From: Candidatus Gastranaerophilales bacterium
GTDB lineage: Bacteria > Cyanobacteriota > Vampirovibrionia > Gastranaerophilales > Gastranaerophilaceae
DNA length: 32,605 nt
Reading direction: 5' to 3'
NCBI GenBank assembly: GCA_944326015.1
Contig: CALVCJ010000019.1
Span: forward strand, 1-32,605
Shown here piece by piece: positions 25,436-31,792 of the stretch. How positions within the stretch are numbered: the stretch's first letter is position 1; each line of letters begins with the position of its first letter. The translations under genes and the position numbers were made by a program. Under the pieces are notes generated by a model that had not been told where the DNA came from, did no database searches, and worked only from the letters and a program-made list of their open reading frames with translations.

Positions 25436-25717
25436 TTAATGATAATCTACAATCTCGACATCAAAAGAATGGTTATCAAGCCAACGAAAACAAATTCTAA
25501 ACTGGTCATTAATCCTTATTGAATATTGCTCCTGACGGTCGCCGACAAGATTTTCAAGACGATTGCTAGGCGGTATTTTTAAATCATCAAGTGCTATTGC
25601 AGCATTCAGTATACGAAGCTTTGTAAGTGCCCGTTTTTGAATATCATGTGGCATTTTTTTAGAAAACTCCTCGTTCCAAATCTTTTCCGTTTCCTTGCAC
25701 TTGAATCATATAATCAT
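25436..25717 (-). pseudogene. higB: HigB toxin with premature stop at codon 4
   Basis: HigB toxins are RelE-fold mRNA interferases. The sequence from ATG 25717 reads M-I-I-stop-FKCKETEKIWNEEFSKKMPHDIQKRAL... to VEIVDYH, which follows full-length HigB throughout except TGA (25708-25706) at codon 4. A Ser codon TCA differs by one base. The open part starts at ATG 25654 (72 aa), after a GAGGAG 12 bases upstream, and would lack the first strand and helix. It keeps the ORF core (RRLENL-like, GDRQEQYSIRINDQFRICFRW). The promoter six bases before ATG 25717 supports that ATG as the original start. Toxin loss with antitoxin kept is a common decay route. Confidence 0.8.
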
Positions 25718-25723
25718 AGGGAA

Positions 25724-25732
25724 ATTATAGCA
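25724..25732 (-). promoter_or_regulatory. extended -10 box six bases before the higB start
   Basis: Minus-strand TGCTATAAT (hexamer 25729-25724), then TTCCCT and ATG at 25717. It is the third case in the window of TATAAT, six bases, ATG, again with no Shine-Dalgarno. Confidence 0.5.
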
Positions 25733-25830
25733 TAAATGGATTAACAATTTTATGCATACAGAAATACTGACTTGTGAACTTTCCATAAATCATAAATAAT
25801 AGCAATACAAAATAGATTACAGATGTGAGG

Positions 25831-25858
25831 TTTACGCATTATATTATTAGATTATAAT
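25831..25858 (+). promoter_or_regulatory. promoter predicting leaderless mRNA for the FAN1-like nuclease
   Basis: TTTACG (25831-25836), 16 bases, TATAAT (25853-25858), AGTTTT, then ATG at 25865. The predicted start site is the start codon. No Shine-Dalgarno is present. The gene is divergent from higBA with about 125 bases between the two promoters. Confidence 0.55.
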
Positions 25859-25864
25859 AGTTTT

Positions 25865-26635
25865 ATGCATAAGTTAGTTTGTTTGATTTTTATAATTTTC
25901 TGTTTTGTAAATGTCGTGGAATGCAAACAAGTTTTGCCTGATATAGTCATCAATTCAACGCTTACAATAGACGCTGCTAAATCAGGAGACAAGGGGAAAA
26001 ATTATTTTTATTGTGCTGAAAATCATAAGTGTCCAACGGAAGATGTAGTAAAAGAGTATTTTAAAAATAAGGGATATAATGTTATGCGAGGTGAGGTTTC
26101 CGTCTGGCAGGGACTTTACGCACTGGCATTTTTTGATGAAATTTTCTATAAACATAATTTTTTATATAGCAGTGATTTACCGGAGCATTTTTTTGAAGAT
26201 GAATATTTATATCTAAGCCGGAAAAAAATGTTTGACAAAAAGTACGAATATTTAAAGCAGTCAGATATATATGATTTTATTAACTCACAGCTTAACAAAT
26301 ACGGATATTTGCCTGTACGTTTTTTACATGATAATGAAATTGAAGGATATAGCGATTGTACAGCTTATTTTTATTCAGATACTGTTCAAAAATTTTTAAA
26401 AAGAATAGATAATAAAATTTTTGCAAAAATCGTGTATCGTATTGCGCAAAATCCAAATCAAAATCGTGCGGGTATCCCTGATTATATCGTCTGGAACGAC
26501 AAAGAGCTTGTATTTATTGAGGTTAAGCGTGATAAAGAAACTATGCGTACAAAGCAAATTGATTGGGCTGAGTTTTTATTGAATAATAAAATTCCATACA
26601 AGCTAGTGCGGGTAAAAGGGGTAAACTCTATTTAA
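25865..26635 (+). CDS. FAN1-like VRR-NUC nuclease with signal-peptide-like N-terminus
   Basis: 256 aa. Residues 56-256 follow the nuclease part of FAN1, the eukaryotic/bacterial crosslink-repair endonuclease: TEDVVKEYFKNKGYNVMRGEVSVWQGLYALAFFDEIF (about 58-94), then NRAGIPDYIVWNDKELVFIEVKRD and a Q-x-x-W near 231. The PD-(D/E)XK residues are visible: Glu77, Asp206, Glu219, Lys221. The SAP and TPR domains of FAN1 are absent. Residues 1-20 look like a signal peptide: basic HK, then a hydrophobic run LVCLIFIIFCFVNVV, and a possible cut after VEC. If exported, it would be a secreted or periplasmic DNase rather than a repair enzyme. If Met73 or Met76 were the start, the nuclease would lose its first helix, so the upstream start is preferred. 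It converges on the XRE gene with an eight-base overlap. Confidence 0.75.
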   Translation: MHKLVCLIFIIFCFVNVVECKQVLPDIVINSTLTIDAAKSGDKGKNYFYCAENHKCPTEDVVKEYFKNKGYNVMRGEVSVWQGLYALAFFDEIFYKHNFLYSSDLPEHFFEDEYLYLSRKKMFDKKYEYLKQSDIYDFINSQLNKYGYLPVRFLHDNEIEGYSDCTAYFYSDTVQKFLKRIDNKIFAKIVYRIAQNPNQNRAGIPDYIVWNDKELVFIEVKRDKETMRTKQIDWAEFLLNNKIPYKLVRVKGVNSI

Positions 26636-26948
26636 AAGTTTTTAAAATCTCGATTACCTGTTTTTGTTGTGCAGGTGTTAGTTTTTTGTAATATGAGATT
26701 AGCAAATTTAATTGTTTATCCGGTTGTTCTTTGTTTACTTCAAAATTAAATAACATCGGCGGGGTTATGTTGAGTGCCGCACATAAATTTTTCAATGTCT
26801 GATAAGTCAAAAATGATTTTCCGTTCTCAATAGAGTTAATCGTGTTTGTCGAAACATCAACAAGCTCGGCAAACTTTTCTTGACTTAAACCGTACATTTC
26901 GCGATACTTTTTTACACTTTTACCAAACTTCTGTAAAAATTCATCCAT
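26628..26948 (-). CDS. XRE-family transcriptional regulator
   Basis: 106 aa from MDEFLQKFGKSVKKYREMYG; an upstream in-frame ATG at 27011 adds a poorly coding extension. The Cro/CI-type HTH is FGKSVKKYREMYGLSQEKFAELVDVSTNTINSIENGKSFLTYQTLKNLCAALNI. The C-terminal 40 residues (NLLISYYKKLTPAQQKQVIEILKTFK) are probably a dimerisation helix. No ribosome site is visible before either start. Such small regulators sit in integrative elements and control excision or toxin genes; the target here is unknown. Confidence 0.85.
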   Translation of the reverse strand: MDEFLQKFGKSVKKYREMYGLSQEKFAELVDVSTNTINSIENGKSFLTYQTLKNLCAALNITPPMLFNFEVNKEQPDKQLNLLISYYKKLTPAQQKQVIEILKTFK

Positions 26949-27134
26949 ATTAACAAAATATATTATTTTTGTATGGCTTTCTATAAAATAAGTTGGTATA
27001 TTTTTATACAAATTTAACTTGTATAAATCTGTTTTTTAGGTCTTATTTTCGGGTAATATGATTTTAATACGGAAAGCTTTAACTCCCCATAGAATATGCT
27101 ATCTGGCGATTTAAGAAATTAATAAACTTAGTAA

Positions 27135-27662
27135 TTATTTTAGATAACCAAGTTCATATGCGATTGTCATAGAATTAGTTATATTTTTAGCATTAAGTTT
27201 ACGGCATATTACGGCTTGCAAGTAGTTGTAAGAATTTATATTAAGTAATTTCAGCTCTTGAACAATTTCTTTTCTTATCTTGCCTAGTGCTATAAGCTTT
27301 AAACATTTACGTTCCTGCTCACTTAAAGGTTCTGTTGAATTGTTCGGGACACATATCGGGTAATCAACAGGTTTGCTGAAAAATCTTTTACGGAAATGCG
27401 GGGTAATATCAGAAAAACGGATAATGTTATTTTCAAGACATTTTAAAATAAGTTCTTTTCTGCTGTGGGTATTAAACTGTCTGTATAGTTTTTGTATTCG
27501 TTTTTGCAGCGTGTTGTAGGAGATATTGAGAGATTTTGCTGTATCTGCGAGAGTAAAGCCTTCTGCAAGGGCTTTTATTAGCTTCTTTTGACTTTCTGTA
27601 ACAGTAATTTTCTCTTCTTTAAGAAGCTGTTTTTCATAATATTTTCTAAATCTTTTATTCAT
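27135..27662 (-). CDS. protein with two tandem LuxR-type HTH domains
   Basis: 175 aa, AGGA eight bases upstream. The first HTH is TESQKKLIKALAEGFTLADTAKSLNISYNTLQKRIQKLYRQFNTHSRKELILKCLENNII (about 22-82). The second is LSEQERKCLKLIALGKIRKEIVQELKLLNINSYNYLQAVICRKLNAKNITNSMTIAYELGYLK (about 112-175). Both follow the GerE/LuxR pattern of an E/Q-rich first helix, the A-x-x-L turn, and the closing A-x-x-x-G helix. There is no receiver or ligand domain. Two DNA-binding units in one chain would recognise a bipartite site without dimerising. Target unknown. Confidence 0.75.
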   Translation of the reverse strand: MNKRFRKYYEKQLLKEEKITVTESQKKLIKALAEGFTLADTAKSLNISYNTLQKRIQKLYRQFNTHSRKELILKCLENNIIRFSDITPHFRKRFFSKPVDYPICVPNNSTEPLSEQERKCLKLIALGKIRKEIVQELKLLNINSYNYLQAVICRKLNAKNITNSMTIAYELGYLK

Positions 27663-27792
27663 TTAAAAGTCCTGATTAAAAATTCCTATGTAAGATGTAA
27701 ATATGCACAGGTTAAAAGGCATGCAAGCTCAGGGAAGAGATAACAATTTAAAATACAATTTCCAATTCATGCCGGTCGGATAACACACTAAA

Positions 27793-28473
27793 TTACAAAT
27801 CTTTTATTACATCTGAAAAATCTAACATCGCACGATTAATGTCATATACAAATTCCTTGACTTGTGTGTTTATACTGTGTGTATAAACCATATCATTTAA
27901 GCTTGCTTTCAATGGATTGTATGAATTGTAATTTGTTGTATCATCATAATACAGACGATACAATACCCATTCAATTGTTGCTAAAAATGCGTTGTCAATA
28001 TGACGTTCTATATCTTGAATTCCGAACAATTCAACCTGTCGCAAAAAACGTGTTATTTGTCCAGAATATATTAAAATACGGGTTGCATAATATTTTCTAA
28101 AAGTTTCTCGGGAAATTATATTATTATTCAAATAACTTTGGACTATCTGAATTGCAAAGTACCCTACAGACATATTTCTTTCATCGGAATACCGAATTTG
28201 TTTGGTCATTACCGGGTACATTAATCCCAAACAGGTAATACAAAAAATGACTTCACTTAAAAATATTTGCTCTTGCGGTGTTCCTGATTTTATATTATAC
28301 GGCAGATGATTTTTTACGTTGTTAATGCAATCTGCAAATATTTTCTTTAACTCTTCTTGTTTTTCGTAAGTGATATTCTCTATACCTTTCGGTTCTGAAC
28401 TATTACAAGCAGCCGCGATTAAAGCGGCAATCAATATAAATATTCCAAATGCTAAAATAAAAACAGTTTCCAT
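27793..28473 (-). CDS. membrane-anchored hypothetical protein
   Basis: 226 aa from METVFILAF, placed by a consensus AAAGGAGG six bases upstream; an in-frame ATG at 28542 would lie inside the preceding gene. Residues 3-25 are one hydrophobic span ending LIAAAC, so either an N-terminal anchor or a weak lipobox (no basic residues precede it). The rest is a helical soluble domain with many aromatic residues and no known motif (EVIFCITCLGLMYPV is also hydrophobic, about 75-90). The start ATG shares its A with the stop of the upstream DUF6804-like gene (TAATG), so translation is coupled and the proteins probably act together. Confidence 0.7.
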   Translation of the reverse strand: METVFILAFGIFILIAALIAAACNSSEPKGIENITYEKQEELKKIFADCINNVKNHLPYNIKSGTPQEQIFLSEVIFCITCLGLMYPVMTKQIRYSDERNMSVGYFAIQIVQSYLNNNIISRETFRKYYATRILIYSGQITRFLRQVELFGIQDIERHIDNAFLATIEWVLYRLYYDDTTNYNSYNPLKASLNDMVYTHSINTQVKEFVYDINRAMLDFSDVIKDL

Positions 28474-28751
28474 TAAATCCTCCTTTGATTTTTTAAGTAA
28501 TATACAAAATATATAGCGGTCAAAATATTTACAATAATCCAAATAGTACGTCCTAACGGAATTTTAATTATAGGATTGTATAGTAATGCAATAGTTACAA
28601 GAATTAAATTAGTATCAATTGAATTATGTTGTGTTATGTAAAGTTGCCGGATTGCTGTAAAACAGACTAAAAATTTTAGCAAAATATAATACCCGTACGG
28701 TAACGAAAATAATGCAGCTATAATTAGTAAAAAAATAATTAATACAAGCAT
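28473..28751 (-). CDS. four-span small membrane protein, DUF6804-like
   Basis: 92 aa, nearly all hydrophobic: spans near 2-13, 17-35, 47-60 and 68-86. PYGYYILLKFLVC and ALLYNPIIKIPLGRTIWIIVNILTAIYFVYYL are the two halves I associate with DUF6804 proteins; function is unknown. It begins inside the end of the upstream ORF (13-base overlap) and ends in the start codon of the next gene, so three genes are packed into one operon. No ribosome site is seen, which fits coupled translation. Confidence 0.65.
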   Translation of the reverse strand: MLVLIIFLLIIAALFSLPYGYYILLKFLVCFTAIRQLYITQHNSIDTNLILVTIALLYNPIIKIPLGRTIWIIVNILTAIYFVYYLKNQRRI

Positions 28752-29017
28752 AATTTTTCAACCGTTTTTACAGCTAATACTAATACAGTTTCAATTACTG
28801 ACATTGCTTTTTGTTTTCCATTTAAAATAATTGTATTAAATAATTGCGTATCATTATTATTATCAAAATCTTCAAAAAGGTAATTTGAAAACTTTGATAG
28901 TAAATCTCCTAAAAAATCAACATATAAAACTTTTCCTTCAAGAGTTTGAATAGTCGGAGGAATTCTTTTAAAACATTCAGCATATACTTCCAATCGAGTT
29001 AAAAATTTGTTTAGCAA
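28739..29017 (-). CDS. C-terminal part of a broken hypothetical gene
   Basis: The track from TTG 29017 gives 92 aa, LLNKFLTRLEVYAECFKRIPP... to TVEKLCLY. The same frame is open upstream to 29149 (SRKILYIYINNIVQYIKSNKPNIIF...), with no ribosome site or better start. Residues near 50-60 are acidic and N-rich. It reads best as the continuation of the ORF ending at 29119 after a one-base deletion in the AAAATTTT near 29135-29142. A TTG-started protein cannot be excluded. Function unknown. Confidence 0.45.
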   Translation of the reverse strand: MLNKFLTRLEVYAECFKRIPPTIQTLEGKVLYVDFLGDLLSKFSNYLFEDFDNNNDTQLFNTIILNGKQKAMSVIETVLVLAVKTVEKLCLY

Positions 29018-29118
29018 AATACTTTTATCTTCAAATTGTAACCATAAATTTTTATCTTTAGCTTGGGCTATAAAAATTATATTTGGTTTATTACTTTTTA
29101 TATATTGAACAATATTAT

Positions 29119-29289
29119 TTATATAAATATATAAAATTTTCCGGCTTGTTCATCATTTTTACAGACATGACTAATAACATAAGATTTATCACAAAGGCAT
29201 ATATTTTTTGTGTCAACAAGGTACATCTTTGATGTCCCGCATTTCACATAGAGCTTGTTTGCGGCAATATCGTACATATTTATATACAT
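29119..29289 (-). CDS. N-terminal part of the same broken gene (56 aa)
   Basis: MYINMYDIAANKLYVKCGTSK... to AGKFYIFI, with AGAGGA seven bases before ATG and an extended -10 (TGTTACAAT) upstream. The start is therefore well supported. It runs out of frame at AGK; the other frame continues as ILYIYINNIV. Together with the downstream part it would be a protein of about 183 aa heading the small membrane operon. Soluble, no known motif. If the short product is real, it is a 56-aa protein. Confidence 0.45.
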   Translation of the reverse strand: MYINMYDIAANKLYVKCGTSKMYLVDTKNICLCDKSYVISHVCKNDEQAGKFYIFI

Positions 29290-29379
29290 TTGTTTGTTCC
29301 TCTTTATTGTAACAGTGTATAAGGATTGCTTGATGTAAAAATGTATAAATTCTTAATTTAGGATTAATTTTATATTTTG

Positions 29380-30254
29380 TTATTTTCCATTTGTCTCTAA
29401 ATCTTTTATTATGAGATTTGATATTATTTGATATCGTTCGTCTGCGTTACCTTTAGTTTTATAGAGTAATTTAGAGATTTTATCGTTTACACCTTTGTTA
29501 TTTAAATCCGGATTATTTTTGTAATTTTTATACCCAAAAATGCTGCGTGCAATTTGTATAACTTCTTTTTCCGGCAGCGGGTTCTCACATAATGTATCGT
29601 TAAGATTAAGTAATGCGTCTATAAGCGCACTTTCACTTAATCCCTGACGGGATAAAACACCTGCAAACTTTACAAGTTTATCGTGTCTTTCACCCTCGCA
29701 GATTGTATCAAACAGATCTGCATTATTCTCTTTTTCTCCCTCAACACTTTTATATTCAGGCGTTACTATTAATTCTAATAATTTAGGATTAATTTTTTGT
29801 ATTTTTTTCATTATTTTCCTCATTTTCTATGGTATAAAAATTACCACTTTTATGTTTACTTACCGGAGCAACAACATATCCGCCGTCTCCCCTTACATCA
29901 ATGCCTTTAAGGAGATTTGTACGATTTTTTACTGCCTCGTCTACAGAATAATAGAAGTGATAACCGCCGCCTCCGGTTTTAACGGTCATGGTTGGGTCGA
30001 CTAAATCTTTTATTTCTTGCAGACTTTCAAGACCGCCATGTCGTGCGTCAACATCTATTACAACAAGTCCTTCACCGGTTATTATTCCGAAATTTGCAAG
30101 CGGTCGCTGCTTTAAAAATATCAAAGTTTTTAACAAGATTTTCGTAAGAAAAGTCATTATAAAAAGAGGCTATTTTTGTAATTTCTATACTCTGTTTTTT
30201 AGTTAGTGAATACAGAATAAAGAAAGTATTATCATTAATAGCGGCTGCGGGCAT
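29380..30254 (-). pseudogene. primase-polymerase (AEP) broken by two frameshifts
   Basis: Three overlapping ORFs (30254-30072, 30157-29789, 29823-29380) join into one replication protein of about 290 aa. Part one ends ENLVKNFDIFKAATAC. Part two carries NFGIITGEGLVVIDVDARHGG (the DxD of archaeo-eukaryotic primases), TVKTGGGGYHFYY and GIDVRGDGGYVVAPVSKHKSG. Part three has the C-terminal GERHDKLVKFAGVLSRQGLSESALIDALL...EVIQIARSIFGY, a PriCT-1-type domain. Removing one A near 30093-30095 and one from the A6 run at 29793-29798 restores the frame. No helicase domain follows. Such prim-pol genes replicate plasmids and integrative elements. It is divergent from the recombinase gene. Confidence 0.82.
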
Positions 30255-30353
30255 CTGAAAAATCCTTTACTTAACTTCATGAATATATTGAAATAAAACC
30301 TTTATTTCCAAGCCTGTTTTCATGTAGAATAGATTAAAAGGAGTATGTACATT

Positions 30354-31451
30354 TTGAAAAAAGCTGTTTTATATGCAAGAGTATCATCCGATGAACAGGA
30401 GACGCAGGGATTTTCTATCCTCGCACAGGTTAAATTTTTGAAAGAATACGCCGTTAAAAATAATATTCAAATAGTAAAAGAATTTACGGAATCTGAAACT
30501 GCTAAAAAATCCGGTCGTAAGAAATTTAATGCAATGATTAAATTCCTAAAAAATTCAAAAGATGTTAATGTTATTCTTGTTGAAAAAACAGATAGGCTAT
30601 ATCGTAACCCTATGGACTATGGGCTTATTGATAAAAGCAAATTTGAAATTCATTTTGTAAAAGAACATGAAATTTTAGATGATAACGTAAGCTCTCATCA
30701 GAAGTTTGTACATGGCTTAAAAGTTTTAATGGCCAAAAATTTCATAGATAACTTACGTGAGGAAACGAAAAAAGGATTAAGAGAACGTGCCGCAGAGGGA
30801 CTATTTCCAAATCGTGCGCCGTATGGTTACAAAAATGTCAGAAATGAGCGCGGTAAAAGTGTTATTGAGGTCAATGACAAAACCGCTCCGTTTATTATCA
30901 GAGCTTTTGAAATTTATTCAAGCGGTAATATTTCAATCAAAAATACTGCACAACAACTGCTTGATGAGGGGTATTCATACCGTCCTTATTCTCCGCGCAT
31001 TACTCCCGGAGCACTGGAAGATATGCTTAAAAATCCATTTTATACTGGTGTATTCAAATACAATGGAGAGATTATGCAGGGTGTACATGAGCCGTTAATA
31101 TCCAATGCTTTGTTTCAAAAAGTTCAAAGAGCTTTCAAAAAAGACGGTAAACCGCTCTATACAAAGCATAAGTTTTTATTAGGCAACTTTTTCACCTGCG
31201 GTGATTACGGTTGTTCGGTGGTAGGTGAGATTAAAAAGCAAAAATATATTTATTATCACTGTACTTGGGCTTATGGCAAAGATAAGTGTTCTAACCGGAA
31301 GTATTATAACGAACAAGAACTCTTTGACAAGCTCGGTGATGCGGTAAAGGCTGTTGAAATAAATGATGATTTAAAACAAAGTATATACAATGCAATTATT
31401 GAATTAAACAAGCAGAAACAGAATTTTCAAACATTTACAGATATCGAATGA
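30354..31451 (+). CDS. large serine recombinase, frameshifted near the C-terminus
   Basis: 365 aa from TTG 30354 (MKKAVLYARVSSDEQ), ten bases after AGGAG; an ATG at 30345 is only one base from that site. Domains: resolvase catalytic (about 1-130, Ser in ARVSSDEQ, Arg in EKTDRLYRN), recombinase DNA-binding (about 140-240, RAPYGYKNVRNERGKS... PFYTGVFKYNGE), and zinc ribbon (FFTCGDYGCSVVGE ... YYHCTW... KCSNRKYY). It stops at 31451 just where the protein should continue; the expected C-terminal tail is found in another frame right after (31450-31608). The coiled-coil insertion of full-size LSRs is short or lost. Such enzymes integrate and excise mobile elements. Activity of the truncated form is doubtful. 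Confidence 0.88.
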   Translation: MKKAVLYARVSSDEQETQGFSILAQVKFLKEYAVKNNIQIVKEFTESETAKKSGRKKFNAMIKFLKNSKDVNVILVEKTDRLYRNPMDYGLIDKSKFEIHFVKEHEILDDNVSSHQKFVHGLKVLMAKNFIDNLREETKKGLRERAAEGLFPNRAPYGYKNVRNERGKSVIEVNDKTAPFIIRAFEIYSSGNISIKNTAQQLLDEGYSYRPYSPRITPGALEDMLKNPFYTGVFKYNGEIMQGVHEPLISNALFQKVQRAFKKDGKPLYTKHKFLLGNFFTCGDYGCSVVGEIKKQKYIYYHCTWAYGKDKCSNRKYYNEQELFDKLGDAVKAVEINDDLKQSIYNAIIELNKQKQNFQTFTDIE

Positions 31452-31608
31452 AGATAAAGTAATTTTGTTACAATCACTACTTTCGAACTGCACACTAAAT
31501 GGCGAAAACATAAGCTGGACATATAAAAAGCCCTTCTGCTACATAGCGGAACGAGCGATTTTAAAAAAATTTACCATAGAGTTTACGAGTTCAGAACCTG
31601 GCTACTGA
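31450..31608 (+). pseudogene. out-of-frame C-terminal tail of the serine recombinase
   Basis: 52 codons, EDKVILLQSLLSNCTLNGENISWTYKKPFCYIAERA... to SEPGY. The 'LLSN...L.GE.I...YKKPF..IAE' pattern is the known end of large serine recombinases. It starts exactly where the main ORF hits TGA (FTDIE-stop). Two missing bases, for example AA after GAA, would restore FTDIENEDKVILL. It shows the integrase was recently intact. Confidence 0.75.
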
Positions 31609-31734
31609 AAAATGTTGCGTAAATTGATTGTAAGTACAAGCAAAAGAAATATTCTGCTTTTTGAGAAAATTCAGTTGAACTGGATATGAGATTGAAATAC
31701 TGTAACAAATTGTTTAACCTTATTTCAATTTAGA

Positions 31735-31763
31735 TTGTTAAATTGCAATAAGCGTGATATAAT
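31735..31763 (+). promoter_or_regulatory. promoter of the Fic gene
   Basis: TTGTTA (31735-31740), 17 bases, TATAAT (31758-31763), with TGA before the hexamer. The start codon at 31793 has a GGAG site six bases upstream, so this gene has a normal leader of about 20 bases. Confidence 0.7.
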
Positions 31764-31792
31764 AAGTTTGTCATTTCAATTTCGGAGTTGCC

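Noticed and set aside
25655..25717. TGA as a sense codon restoring HigB
   Set aside because: Other genes in the window end cleanly at TGA (for example glf and the Fic-side recombinase tail), so a changed code is not supported.
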